A stretch of DNA of 64,000 bases from contig CAVUWX010000011.1 in assembly GCA_963745205.1 (NCBI GenBank), positions 62,001 to 126,000 on the forward strand, read 5' to 3'. Below the pieces are notes generated by a model. It did not search any database. It had not been told where the DNA came from and was given only the letters and a program-made list of their open reading frames with translations. This document shows positions 27,621-36,160 of this stretch, one piece after another (position 1 is the stretch's first letter; each line of letters opens with the position of its first letter). The DNA is from Hyphomicrobium_A sp963745205. GTDB lineage: Bacteria > Pseudomonadota > Alphaproteobacteria > Rhizobiales > Hyphomicrobiaceae. The translations under genes were made by a program, and so were the position numbers.

Positions 27621-27968
27621 TCAAGTCGTCTCGCCATCACCTGGCGAGCGGACTGCCGGCGACGCCCGCAGGCACGCCGCGACCTCGGCCCGGTACGCGC
27701 GCAGGAGCTGGGCGTGGCGCGCGAGGTCGTACGTCCAGTGGCCGCCGAGGCCGCGCTGGCGTTCCGCGCGTAGTGCTCGCCGCAGCCGGGCGACCAGTCG
27801 GGCGTGCTCGGCGCGGTTCGGTGTCTTCAGCTCCCACGCCCACAGAGGCAGCAACTTTGGCAGGTCGCGCGCCCGCTCGTAGCCGGCGAACTGGGGAAGC
27901 GATAGCGAAGTGTCAGGCGGCAAGGTGGTGCGGAGGGCGCCGCCGCCGGCGGCTCGGGAATGCGACAT
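27621..27968 (-). CDS. Hypothetical protein, Arg/Ala/Leu-rich
   Basis: A 115-residue protein starting at MSHSRAAGGGALR. The core DLPKLLPLWAWELKTPNRAE, followed by two predicted basic helices, looks like a genuine fold but I recognise no family. The frame runs further upstream to 28631, where it is antisense to the DnaA-like gene; that extension is rejected. It is divergent from the DnaA-like gene with 225 bases between them. Confidence 0.55.
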   Translation of the reverse strand: MSHSRAAGGGALRTTLPPDTSLSLPQFAGYERARDLPKLLPLWAWELKTPNRAEHARLVARLRRALRAERQRGLGGHWTYDLARHAQLLRAYRAEVAACLRASPAVRSPGDGETT

Positions 27969-28193
27969 GGCGCTCGCTCCGGGGTTTCGTTGGGCCCCGC
28001 AGTCTCGCATCGCCGCCCCGCACGCGGATAAGCGGCGTCGCGGTCGGCATCGCGCCCCGAGCGCGCTCGCAGACTTATCCCCCCCGTTCACTCCCGAACT
28101 AGTTTGGAAATCAGATTTCAGCACATCGGCGTATGATGCGTTCGAAGGACTGTGCGACCCCCGAGCCGTTAACGCTCCATTCGGATTTCGACG

Positions 28194-28607
28194 ATGCTGC
28201 AGATCGACGACCGCACCCATCGCGCAGGCCCACAGGCAAACCGCAGACCCGTCCCCCCGGCTCTCCACGACAATCGTGCCGTCCAAGCGCCTCGCGAGGC
28301 GATCGAGCAGGCCGTGGTGCAGGTATTCGGCGTTGGTCAGGAGGATTTGCGCCGCATCACGCGCGGGCGCGCCAATGTCGCGCTTGCTCGCCAGGTCGCC
28401 ATGTATCTCGCCCACGTCGTGTGCGGGATGACGCTCACTGACACCGGGCGCCTGTTCGGTCGCGATAGGACGACGGTCGCGCATGCTTGCGGCGTGATCG
28501 AGGATCGCCGCGACGACCCGCTGTTCGACCGCGCGCTCGACCTGCTCGAGTGGGTGGTGCCAGCGATCACCACGCGCTTTCCGCCTACCGCGCACCTGAC
28601 CTCCTGA
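28194..28607 (+). CDS. DnaA domain IV-like DNA-binding protein
   Basis: A 137-residue protein. After a short basic leader it has the helix-turn-helix of the DnaA C-terminal domain: ARQVAMYLAHVVCGMTLTDT then GRLFGRDRTTVAHACGVIED. There is no AAA+ ATPase, so it cannot act as a full initiator. Proteins of this type occur in Hyphomicrobiales paired with a DUF6456 gene, as here, 11 bases downstream. It could bind DnaA-box-like sites and act as a regulator of replication or transcription; this is inference. Confidence 0.82.
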   Translation: MLQIDDRTHRAGPQANRRPVPPALHDNRAVQAPREAIEQAVVQVFGVGQEDLRRITRGRANVALARQVAMYLAHVVCGMTLTDTGRLFGRDRTTVAHACGVIEDRRDDPLFDRALDLLEWVVPAITTRFPPTAHLTS

Positions 28608-28618
28608 GGCGTCCGCTC

Positions 28619-29194
28619 GTGCCTTCCGCAACCCCCAAGTCGGCGCCCGCCGCCTCGCTCAGCGGCGCCAGCGTCAATCCCGCCGAAAGTCCGCTCGCGT
28701 GGCTGCGAAGGCGCAAGGACCGTGATGGCGAGGCCATGATCTCGCAGGCCCAGTTCGATGCCGGCGAGCGCCTGCGCTCCGAATTCTGGTTCGCGCAGAT
28801 GACGCCGCGGGTCACCATGAACTGGTCGTCACTGGCGCCCTCGCAGCGGCGCCGTCGCGCCGGAATGACGCGACCGGCGGACGGCGATGGCGATCTGCAG
28901 GAGAATATCGCGGCGTGCCGTGAGCGCGTGCGCCGCGCGCTTTCAGCTGTGGGGCCGGAGCTCGCCGGTGTGCTGATTGACGTGTGCTGTCATCTCAAGG
29001 GTCTGGAAGAGGCCGAGCGTGCGGCCGGCTGGCCGCAGCGCGCCGGCAAGGTGGTGCTGCAGCTGGCGCTGACGCGGCTCGCGCGCCACTACGGCATCGG
29101 GCGCGCCGCGGCGTCGGGCTCCCCTGGCGCGGCGGGCGTGCGTCATTGGGGCTGCGACGACTACCGCCCGCTGTTTGAGCTTCCCGCCGAGTAG
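28619..29194 (+). CDS. DUF6456-type protein paired with the DnaA-like protein
   Basis: A 191-residue protein from GTG 28619, following the DnaA-like gene by 11 bases. The central region (SPLAWLRRRKDRDGEAMISQ, then FDAGERLRSEFWFAQMTPRV) and the C-terminal helices (GVLIDVCCHLKGLEEAERAA, then YGIGR) match the DUF6456 pattern as I know it. Role unknown; co-transcription suggests it acts with the DNA-binding partner. It ends six bases before the convergent sufE. Confidence 0.75.
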   Translation: MPSATPKSAPAASLSGASVNPAESPLAWLRRRKDRDGEAMISQAQFDAGERLRSEFWFAQMTPRVTMNWSSLAPSQRRRRAGMTRPADGDGDLQENIAACRERVRRALSAVGPELAGVLIDVCCHLKGLEEAERAAGWPQRAGKVVLQLALTRLARHYGIGRAAASGSPGAAGVRHWGCDDYRPLFELPAE

Positions 29195-29200
29195 TTGCGC

Positions 29201-29629
29201 TCAAGCCGGCGCGTTCGAGGCCATTGCAGCGGCGGCGTCGGACTTGATGCGGGCGACCATCGATGCGAATCCATTGGAGCGCTGCGGCGTCAGATGCTCC
29301 TTGAGCCCGAGCTCGCCGAAAATGGGATTGGCGTCGGTCGCGAGGATCTCGTCGGCGCGTTTGCCGTCGTAGATTGCGAACAGGATCGCGATGAGCCCGC
29401 GTACGATGTGGGCGTCGCTGTCGCCCTCGAACGTGAGGCGCGGAGCACCGCCCGCGGGCTCCACGCGCGTGGCGAGCCAGACTTGGCTCGCGCAGCCGCG
29501 CACCTTGTTGGCATCGGTGCGCAGGAGTTCAGGCAGCGGACTTAACGACCGCCCTAGCTCGATGACGTAGCGATAGCGGTCCTCCCACTCGTCGAGGACG
29601 GCAAAATCGGAGCGGATTTGCGAAAGCAT
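29201..29629 (-). CDS. sufE: SufE cysteine desulfurase partner
   Basis: A 142-residue SufE. I start at the Met of MLSQIRSDFAVLDEWEDRYR; an in-frame TTG at 29668 adds 13 residues. The sulfur-accepting cysteine lies in NKVRGCASQVWL. SufE takes persulfide sulfur from SufS for FeS assembly. No suf genes adjoin it, as is usual for stand-alone sufE in this group. It is convergent with the DUF6456 gene. Confidence 0.92.
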   Translation of the reverse strand: MLSQIRSDFAVLDEWEDRYRYVIELGRSLSPLPELLRTDANKVRGCASQVWLATRVEPAGGAPRLTFEGDSDAHIVRGLIAILFAIYDGKRADEILATDANPIFGELGLKEHLTPQRSNGFASMVARIKSDAAAAMASNAPA

Positions 29630-29764
29630 GACCAAACCGGCTTCACCTCGCTCGGCGCGACGGCACAACTAACACATAGGTCGCGGGCACGACGCTGCGC
29701 AAGGGAGCGTGACAGGAGTGACAATGGCGGCCGTCAAAAAAGGCCGCTCCCAGCCGGAGATTCC

Positions 29765-30118
29765 TTATGCGCCGCGGCGGGCGCCATTTCCGCGCCACGC
29801 CGGCTCCAGATCCTCCGGGCGCAGCGTGTCGATGGCCGGTGACAGCGCGGACGAGGAGGGCGCCGAGTAGCCGCCTTCGGGTTTGGAATACTTCTGAGCC
29901 AGCTCGTAGGCCATCTGGGCGCCGAACTGGGCCTTGGCCAGGAACGCCGACCAGATGGTCGCCGCCTGGGCGCAGGTGGGGCCGTTGCGATCGCAGAATG
30001 TCGCCGTCCAGTGCACGGCGTTTGCCGCGCGATCGAAGAGGTGGGCCTGCTGCTGGCGGTCAGTGGGCAGCACGGCCACGACTGCGGCGACGAGAAGGCC
30101 AGTTCGAAGGATGGACAT
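29765..30118 (-). CDS. DUF5330-type small exported protein
   Basis: A 117-residue protein with an N-terminal hydrophobic segment (MSILRTGLLVAAVVAVLP). The conserved middle is HWTATFCDRNGPTCAQAATI followed by AKAQFGAQMAYELAQKYSKP, with two cysteines seven residues apart. It matches DUF5330, known from Hyphomicrobiales, of unknown function. It lies 135 bases upstream of, and on the same strand as, sufE. Confidence 0.78.
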   Translation of the reverse strand: MSILRTGLLVAAVVAVLPTDRQQQAHLFDRAANAVHWTATFCDRNGPTCAQAATIWSAFLAKAQFGAQMAYELAQKYSKPEGGYSAPSSSALSPAIDTLRPEDLEPAWRGNGARRGA

Positions 30119-30289
30119 GGGAACGCTCCAACACTACCCGGTCCGAATTTATTCAAGCTCTGTCTTATCAGGCCGATCTCAAAAAACTGCCTCAGCTGAG
30201 CGGAAAACTATCTGCCAAATTCTATCAAATTGTATGCATCGCACCGCGGAGCTCGCAGCACGCGACAGTCAACCTCTCGTAAATGAGAG

Positions 30290-30304
30290 TTAAGAGTTCG
30301 TTTA
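30290..30304. promoter_or_regulatory. CtrA-box-like site upstream of a PG-binding protein gene
   Basis: TTAAGAGTTCGTTTA matches TTAA-N7-TTAA with one mismatch and lies 54 bases before the chosen start of the next gene. A small stem (CTCTC and GAGAG) lies just before it. Chance occurrence cannot be excluded. Confidence 0.3.
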
Positions 30305-30357
30305 CGCGATTGCCTGCACACTTGCTTCGTAGTGAGCAGCGCTTGAGGGGAATTGCC

Positions 30358-31092
30358 ATGCTGCCTGGTCGTGTGAAGCTGCAATTCGCGGCGTTCTTTC
30401 TTTTGAGCGGCGGCCTCGCCGCAAATCTTTTGCTTCTGCAACCTTTCCTGCGCGAGCAGTCCGCCGCGCGTGCGCCGGCTCAGGGCGACACCTGGCTGGC
30501 GGACGCGCAGCTCGCCGGCTTCGGGGACACGGGCTCGATCGCGCGCGCGGACACCCCACCGTCGACCTCCAAGATGAATTCGCGAAATGTTATCGAAGCC
30601 TTCACCAAGCCGGACGCCAAGACGACCGGGGCCGCCCTCCCTGCCGATGCGACCGAGGTGACACGCGCCGTGCAGCGCGAGCTGCAAATCCGCGGCTACG
30701 AGACGGGCGGCGCCGACGGCACGCCAAGCCTCATGACGCGCGCGGCGATCATGGGCTTCGAGTACGATCATGCCCTACCGATGACCGGCCGGCCGAGCCA
30801 GCGCCTGCTCAAGGCGATCATCCTGGGCGACGGTGCCCCGACCGCACGTCCCGTCGGTTCCAACGGGCAGAGCGGTGAAGCCGCCGAGGTCATCCGCTCG
30901 GTGCAAACCTCGCTCCTCAAGGCGGGCTACCGACCGGGGCGGGCCACCGGCAAGCTTACGCCCGAGACCATACGCGCGATCCGCGCCTTCGAGGCCGATC
31001 AGGCGCTTCCTGAGACGGGGCGCGTCTCGGGTCCGCTCGTGTCGAGGCTCGCGCGGGTTTCCGGAGACGGAAAGATCGCCGCCGGCCTTTGA
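30358..31092 (+). CDS. Membrane-anchored protein with two PG-binding domains
   Basis: A 244-residue protein starting at ATG 30358, behind GAGGGGAATTGCC. One N-terminal membrane helix (LQFAAFFLLSGGLAANLLLL) is followed by a Ser/Thr-rich linker and two peptidoglycan_binding_1-like repeats (VTRAVQRELQIRGYETGGAD, then VIRSVQTSLLKAGYRPGRAT). The protein is likely anchored in the inner membrane with its repeats in the periplasm, touching the cell wall. It is the first of a short plus-strand run with a DUF1491 gene. Confidence 0.82.
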   Translation: MLPGRVKLQFAAFFLLSGGLAANLLLLQPFLREQSAARAPAQGDTWLADAQLAGFGDTGSIARADTPPSTSKMNSRNVIEAFTKPDAKTTGAALPADATEVTRAVQRELQIRGYETGGADGTPSLMTRAAIMGFEYDHALPMTGRPSQRLLKAIILGDGAPTARPVGSNGQSGEAAEVIRSVQTSLLKAGYRPGRATGKLTPETIRAIRAFEADQALPETGRVSGPLVSRLARVSGDGKIAAGL

Positions 31093-31155
31093 TAGGGTTT
31101 GCGCGGCATGGAAGCGCCTTGCACGACGGCGGCTCCGACGTACAGTGCGAGCGCC

Positions 31156-31509
31156 ATGCGTCTCAGAACCGAATTTTGGGTGAAGGGGTATCTTCGCCGC
31201 TGCGTCGTCGAAGGCGCCTCCGCCGTCGTCGTGCGTCACGGAGACGATGACGCCGGCGCGATCTTCATCAAGGTCAACCGGCTCGACGGCACTTGTGCCG
31301 TGTTCGGCCCCGCGCCGGCGGGACTGTCGGGGGCGGAGAGCGACCGACGCTGGGTTGCTTGTCTAAAGCGTGAAGGGGTGCCGGAGAGCGTCGCCGACTC
31401 CTTTCTCGCCCGCGAGGCCGAGTTCGACTCGGACCTGTGGCTCCTCGAGGTCGAGGACCGGGGGGGGCGCCACTTTCTCGATGGTCAGCTCGAGCCCTCA
31501 ACTGTGTGA
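31156..31509 (+). CDS. DUF1491 protein
   Basis: A 117-residue protein. The start at 31156 gives MRLRTEFWVKGYLRRCVVEG and then VVVRHGDDDAGAIFIKVNRL, the conserved DUF1491 opening. It is a small cytoplasmic protein of unknown function widespread in alphaproteobacteria. It follows the PG-binding protein gene by 63 bases on the same strand, an arrangement I believe is common in Hyphomicrobiales. Confidence 0.87.
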   Translation: MRLRTEFWVKGYLRRCVVEGASAVVVRHGDDDAGAIFIKVNRLDGTCAVFGPAPAGLSGAESDRRWVACLKREGVPESVADSFLAREAEFDSDLWLLEVEDRGGRHFLDGQLEPSTV

Positions 31510-31544
31510 TTAGCGCCTCAGCGTTGAGCGAACGCTGCGCGCCG

Positions 31545-31559
31545 TTAAGTTTCCAGTAA
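31545..31559. promoter_or_regulatory. CtrA-box-like palindrome
   Basis: TTAAGTTTCCAGTAA lies inside a short palindrome (CGTTA and TAACG), about 100 bases upstream of a small gene. It fits TTAA-N7-TTAA with one mismatch. Weak evidence. Confidence 0.22.
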
Positions 31560-31655
31560 CGATCGGAATAGTCAAATTATAAGCTGTGATTCGAGCCGTC
31601 GGATCGACATCTCGCTCGGACGGCGATCGGGGGACGCCATGTCACGGGGGAGCGC

Positions 31656-31862
31656 ATGGCAACGATACTCACATTCCGTAAGGTGGAGTTGCGACGGCAG
31701 AGCGGCGACACGGCGGGGGCGGTGTCGTGCGAGGTCATCATCTTTCCCGGCATCCGCTACGAGCGCTGGAACGAGGTGAGGGACGACGACGAGCAGGCCG
31801 CGAGCGTGGCCAAGGCACCGTCTGTGCGCCAGCGCCGCGACGTGCTCGAGCTTGCCGAGTAA
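31656..31862 (+). CDS. Small hypothetical protein
   Basis: A 68-residue protein from ATG 31656, with GGGGGAG just upstream. It has a short strand-like beginning (MATILTFRKVELRR) and a mid segment with EVIIFPGIRYERW, then a charged tail. No family name is known to me, but the codon use is normal and the pattern is protein-like. It stands alone, pointing towards the convergent DUF1254 gene. Confidence 0.62.
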   Translation: MATILTFRKVELRRQSGDTAGAVSCEVIIFPGIRYERWNEVRDDDEQAASVAKAPSVRQRRDVLELAE

Positions 31863-31890
31863 ATTCCAAGGCGATTGATTGTCGATGCCG

Positions 31891-32475
31891 CTAGAAGTGC
31901 GTCGCTGAGCAGCGCGCCAAGCTTAAGCTTGCTTCGGTATCCCGACGGTAAGAGATGCCGCGATCGGGAGCGCGTACGACGACGATCCCGTGCTTGGCCG
32001 CGAGTGCAACCGGCGGATCAGCATCCCGTGTAATGCCGCGCGCCTCTGGCGTGACCCCCAGAAAATGATCCTCCGACGGGACGAGCGCGAGCGCGATCGG
32101 CGTGGTGCGCCCGGGCGTTGATGCCGACGCGTAAAGGTTGTCGCCTTGCGGCGACATGACCGCGAGCATCCACCCGGGATCGGGCGGCAGCGTCGCCGTC
32201 ACCGTCACCGGACCAGCAGAGGTGTCGAAGCGGCATAAGGCATAGCGCGCGTCGGGGGACAGGAAGGGGAGCGGCTCGGAGCCGGGCGTGATTTCGCCCA
32301 GCACTTGCATCTTGTTAACAGGGAGCGCCGGGGCGAGCCTGGCGTAGGCGGAATCGGCGGTGAGATAAGGTGCCCCTAGCGTTGCGCAGATGTGCAGGAT
32401 GCCGGCCGCGACCGGAGCAGCGAGGATGAGCTGCCAGTTTGCCTGTCCCAGCCTGTCGCGCAGGGTCATCGGCAT
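31891..32475 (-). CDS. DUF1254-type membrane-anchored protein
   Basis: A 194-residue protein with an N-terminal helix (WQLILAAPVAAGILHICATL). The region after it (RYALCRFDTSAGPVTVTATL, then MLAVMSPQGDNLY) resembles the short DUF1254-related proteins that travel with DUF1214 partners. The start overlaps the end of the DUF1214 gene by ten bases. Function unknown, probably periplasmic. Last gene of the PBP1A run. Confidence 0.72.
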   Translation of the reverse strand: MPMTLRDRLGQANWQLILAAPVAAGILHICATLGAPYLTADSAYARLAPALPVNKMQVLGEITPGSEPLPFLSPDARYALCRFDTSAGPVTVTATLPPDPGWMLAVMSPQGDNLYASASTPGRTTPIALALVPSEDHFLGVTPEARGITRDADPPVALAAKHGIVVVRAPDRGISYRRDTEASLSLARCSATHF

Positions 32476-33119
32476 TGGACCCGCCTTATCGCAGGAAGAG
32501 GTTTGGCTGCCGCGCCGGATTTCACCAGCACGGGGGCGGTTGCATCGATGGTCGTCAACGTAAGTGCAAGGCGCCCGGCGCCGCCGGTCGGCAGCCAGTT
32601 GCCGGGACGCGCATCGCGCGCGAGGGCCACCGTGAAGGTGCCGTCGGGGCGCATCGCGATCGTCTGGCTGGTGAAGGCGTAGCGCTGCGCGGAGTTGGCG
32701 ATGAGCTCGCCGCGATCATTGAAGACGGTGATGCTCCACCAGTTGGTGCCGGGTTCGCGGCCCTCGACGGAATAATCGCAGGACGAGTGCAGGCGGCGGC
32801 CGTCGCTGTCGGTGTAGGCGACGTACGTGAGCAGGTTCTCGGCACTGAGCTGCAGCGACCCGAGCCGAGTGAAGTGCGCGCGCGTGTAAGGGTCTGCGTC
32901 CGCGCGGCCGCCCGAGATCCAGCCGAGCCAGGGCCCTTGCCGAATAGTCGTGAGCGGCGTGCCTACATCTATCATGTACCAGCTTGTGCCGAGCCCTAGG
33001 ATCAGCACGGCGCCGATGAAGGCTGCCCAGTCGCCGAGGATGCCGAAGACAATGGCAATCCGCTTCTGCACCTTGTGCAGAATGACGTGCACGGGTGTGA
33101 GAGTGCTATGGGACAGCAC
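32466..33119 (-). CDS. DUF1214-type membrane protein
   Basis: A 217-residue protein. A membrane helix (FIGAVLILGLGTSWYMID) precedes a beta-rich domain (YTDSDGRRLHSSCDYSVEGR, then NWWSITVFNDRGELIAN) typical of DUF1214. The pair DUF1254/DUF1214 is common in alphaproteobacteria, unknown in function. Its start overlaps the end of the PBP1A gene by 14 bases, suggesting coupled translation. Confidence 0.78.
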   Translation of the reverse strand: MLSHSTLTPVHVILHKVQKRIAIVFGILGDWAAFIGAVLILGLGTSWYMIDVGTPLTTIRQGPWLGWISGGRADADPYTRAHFTRLGSLQLSAENLLTYVAYTDSDGRRLHSSCDYSVEGREPGTNWWSITVFNDRGELIANSAQRYAFTSQTIAMRPDGTFTVALARDARPGNWLPTGGAGRLALTLTTIDATAPVLVKSGAAAKPLPAIRRVQCR

Positions 33120-35418
33120 GGCGGGGCGCCTCTCCGGGGGCCGGCTGCACGGCGCCTACGGTGTCGTTGTGCGGTTGCGCGGGGCTGGCCGGCGTGCCCT
33201 CGGCGCGCTTTGCAGGAGCGGGGCGCGGCGTGACGCCCGGTGCCGCCGGCGGCTTGGTGCCGGGAAGCTTCGGCGTTGCAGGCTCGGCCGGCTCGGGCAG
33301 GCCGGCCGCCTTGCGCAAGGACTCCGCCAGCCGCTTGAGCGTTTCGCGCGTCGGATCGGGCATCAGACTCGATTTGACTTGCGACGCATCGCCCGGTGTC
33401 GTGGGGCCCGTGCCCTCCGCCCGCATCGCCGCGATGCGCTGTTGCTCGGCGACCTGCACCGGATGCGGCTGAAGTCCGGGGATGGTCGGGATATTCATGT
33501 CGGTATGAACGACGGACATGAAGGAATGCCATACCGGAGCCGCGAAATGGCCGCCCGTGGTGCCGGAAGCCATCGGGCGATTGTCGTCGTTGCCGAGCCA
33601 AACGGCTCCGACATACTTGCCAGTGAAGCCGACGAACCAAACGTCCTTCGGTCCGGTTGAGGTGCCCGTCTTGCCGGCGACGTTGGTGAAGGGAAGTTGC
33701 GCCGCCGTGCCGGTGCCGTCGGTGACGACTTTGTTCAGCATCCAATTCATCTGTTCGACGACCGAGCGCTTGATGACCTGCGGGGCCTCGGGCTCATCGC
33801 GGTCGCGGCTGTAAACGAGGTCACCCTTGGATGAGACGAGATCGAGGATCGCGTAGGGCTTGGCGAGCTTGCCGCCGTTGGCGAGGGTGGCGACGCCGCC
33901 CGCGTGCTCGAGCGGACTGATGCCGTAATCGCCGATCGCCATCGTACAGGTGGGGCGGATGCCGGTGATCCCGAGCCGCCGCGTCATCTCGATCACCTTA
34001 TCGCGCCCGACCGCGAAGGACAGCTCGACAGCCACGGTATTGAGCGACTTGGCGAGAGCCTCCCACAGCGGCAAGCTTCCGCCGCCGCCTCCGCCGCCTC
34101 CGTAGTTCGAGACGTACCTGCCAGCACACGGACGCGCCGCATCGCGCACCATGGTGGTCGGCTTGTAGCCGTTCTCCAGCGCGGTTGTGTAGACGTAGAC
34201 TTTGAACGAGGAGCCCGGCTGCCGCTTGGCGTGCGTCGCGCGATTGAACTGGCTCTCGCCGTAGTCGGGGCCGCCGGTCAGCGCCTTAACCGCGCCGTCG
34301 GTCTCCAATAGAACGATGGCGCCACTCGTGATGTGGCTGCCGCGATACTCCTTCAGCGCGGTCGTCAGCGCCTCATCGGTGGCCTTCTGCATGTTGAGGT
34401 CGATGGTCGTGCGCGCGGTCAGCACGTACTGCCCGCGCCCCGCCGCGACGCGCTGCACCTCCTCGAAGGCCCAGTCGAGGAACCAGTCGGGGCTGTTGGG
34501 GTTGCGCGTCTCGATGATTTTGGCCGGGTTCACGCGCGCATTGTGCACCTGGCCAGAGGTATAGAAGCCGGACTCGATGAGGTTGTTGAGCACGTCGTTG
34601 GTGCGTGCGCGCGAAGCGGGCAGATTGACGTGGGGCGCAAACTTGGTCGGCGCCTTGAACAGGCCGGCGAGCAGGGCCGACTCGGCGAGGTTGATCTGGC
34701 GCACGGACTTGCCGAAGTAGTACTGCGACGCGGCTTCGACGCCGAAAGCGCCGCCGCCCATATAGGCGCGATCGAAGTAGAGCTTCAGGATTTCACGCTT
34801 GGAGAGGCGGCTCTCGAGTAGGAGCGCCAGGAACGCCTCCTTGATCTTGCGCTGCAGGGAGCGTTCCGACGACAGGAAGAGGTTCTTCGCCACCTGCTGG
34901 GTGATCGAGGAGCCGCCCTGCACGACCTCGTTTGCTTGTAGGTTGGTGAAGAGTGCGCGTGCGGTGCCGATGACGTCGATGCCCCAGTGCTCGAAGAAGC
35001 GACGGTCCTCGGTGGCGAGCGTCGCCTTGATGAGGCTGTCGGGGATCTCGTCGAGCGGCACGCTATCGTTTAGCAGGATGCCGCGCTTGCCGATCTCGTT
35101 ACCGTTCTGGTCGAGGAACTTGACCGCGTACTGACCGCTCTGAAACTTGGCTTCGTCGAACTCGCGCAGTGCTGGGATGGCGAGCCCGAACATGACGACG
35201 AGCCCGCCCATGCCGAGCGTCATCCCCTCCGACAGGAACTCGTTGGCGAGCCGCTTCCACCCCGTGAGCTTGAAGCGGGCAAAATAGCTGGTGCCGGCGT
35301 TCCAATGATCGCGCATCGACGCCCACGTCTCGGCGAGCGTCGAATTGATCTTGGAATCAAGCCCGAGCCAGTTGATCAGCCGTTCCCGGCGCCCTTGCTT
35401 GAAGAACCAATCCTGCAC
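33106..35418 (-). CDS. mrcA: Penicillin-binding protein 1A (bifunctional)
   Basis: A 770-residue class A PBP that polymerises and cross-links peptidoglycan. An N-terminal membrane helix (about residues 65-85) is followed by a GT51 domain with ATEDRRFFEHWGID, QGGSSITQQVAKN and the rest of the GT core. The transpeptidase has SSFK (in RQPGSSFKVYVY), SLN (KSLNTVAVE) and KTGTS. A run of eight glycines just before SLPLWEALAKSLN is unusual. The Pro/Ala-rich tail of about 100 residues is likely disordered. It heads an overlapping unit with the DUF1214 and DUF1254 genes. Confidence 0.94.
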   Translation of the reverse strand: MQDWFFKQGRRERLINWLGLDSKINSTLAETWASMRDHWNAGTSYFARFKLTGWKRLANEFLSEGMTLGMGGLVVMFGLAIPALREFDEAKFQSGQYAVKFLDQNGNEIGKRGILLNDSVPLDEIPDSLIKATLATEDRRFFEHWGIDVIGTARALFTNLQANEVVQGGSSITQQVAKNLFLSSERSLQRKIKEAFLALLLESRLSKREILKLYFDRAYMGGGAFGVEAASQYYFGKSVRQINLAESALLAGLFKAPTKFAPHVNLPASRARTNDVLNNLIESGFYTSGQVHNARVNPAKIIETRNPNSPDWFLDWAFEEVQRVAAGRGQYVLTARTTIDLNMQKATDEALTTALKEYRGSHITSGAIVLLETDGAVKALTGGPDYGESQFNRATHAKRQPGSSFKVYVYTTALENGYKPTTMVRDAARPCAGRYVSNYGGGGGGGGSLPLWEALAKSLNTVAVELSFAVGRDKVIEMTRRLGITGIRPTCTMAIGDYGISPLEHAGGVATLANGGKLAKPYAILDLVSSKGDLVYSRDRDEPEAPQVIKRSVVEQMNWMLNKVVTDGTGTAAQLPFTNVAGKTGTSTGPKDVWFVGFTGKYVGAVWLGNDDNRPMASGTTGGHFAAPVWHSFMSVVHTDMNIPTIPGLQPHPVQVAEQQRIAAMRAEGTGPTTPGDASQVKSSLMPDPTRETLKRLAESLRKAAGLPEPAEPATPKLPGTKPPAAPGVTPRPAPAKRAEGTPASPAQPHNDTVGAVQPAPGEAPRRAVP

Positions 35419-36160
35419 TGCTTGGCGTCCCGGCGTCCGATCCGTTGTTGATTTTACCGCGCGGCGCCGTCGCTGTGGCGGGCGGGCGGGAGCGACTTAA
35501 AGTGATACCCAAATTGTGGTTATTTATACCTTTGCGGCGGGATCGTTGTTAAGGCGCGAGGCCCCACGTATCGCCTGATAATCTAGAATAAGTTGGCCTA
35601 TAGGATCTTGTCCGTGCCCGCCACGCAAAATCCCCATGGGCGCCTTCGACGGTCTGGCCGGCCAGATAGAACTCGCCGGACTGATGGGATGAGATCGCGA
35701 GTGCGATCTTGTTGCGGCCCGAGGAAGCCCCGCCACATAGACTAAGTGATCGGGACTTCCGTCGGCTTCGCTGTTTGCTCGGCCGCAGACGTGTCGGCCC
35801 CGTCGCGGCGTAAGGTGGACTCCAGCTTCTCATTATGGCTTGCGGCAGACGCGCAATTGCCGCGCCTGATGCGGCGCCACTTTAACCATGCAGTACCTGT
35901 TGCCGTCCTGCAACGTCTTTTGCTCAACGCTTGGCAAAGTGCGCATTGGCGCATCATTCACCTTGCGGCCTCGCGGTAGCCCAAGCGAAATGATTGGCAA
36001 GCTGAGTATACAGCGGACGGTATGCGTTTCGAGTAATGCGTATGTGTATTTGGGAGGATTATCGCCAGGTCTTGCTGTCGACCACGACGGTCGGCGTTGC
36101 AGGGCTTTCTACGTTGCTCCAACACCACTCTGCGGGGGTTCTTCCAGGCAGGTGGGCGCC
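35419..36160. other. Intergenic region between PBP1A and the GT25 gene
   Basis: This 742-base divergent region carries no gene I can support. It is locally AT-richer at 35510-35620, consistent with promoters. A minus-strand frame (35549-35833) contains a protein-like stretch (NKIALAISSHQSGEFYLAGQ) but its start and remainder look random. The region marks the boundary between housekeeping genes and the GT25-GTA block. Confidence 0.35.

Noticed and set aside
27969..28631. Upstream extension of the minus-strand frame at 27621-28631
   Set aside because: It is antisense to the DnaA-like gene and lacks protein-like character beyond the last 115 codons.
35549..35833. Minus-strand frame with a protein-like stretch upstream of PBP1A
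   Set aside because: Start region and tail look random and no family is recognised.
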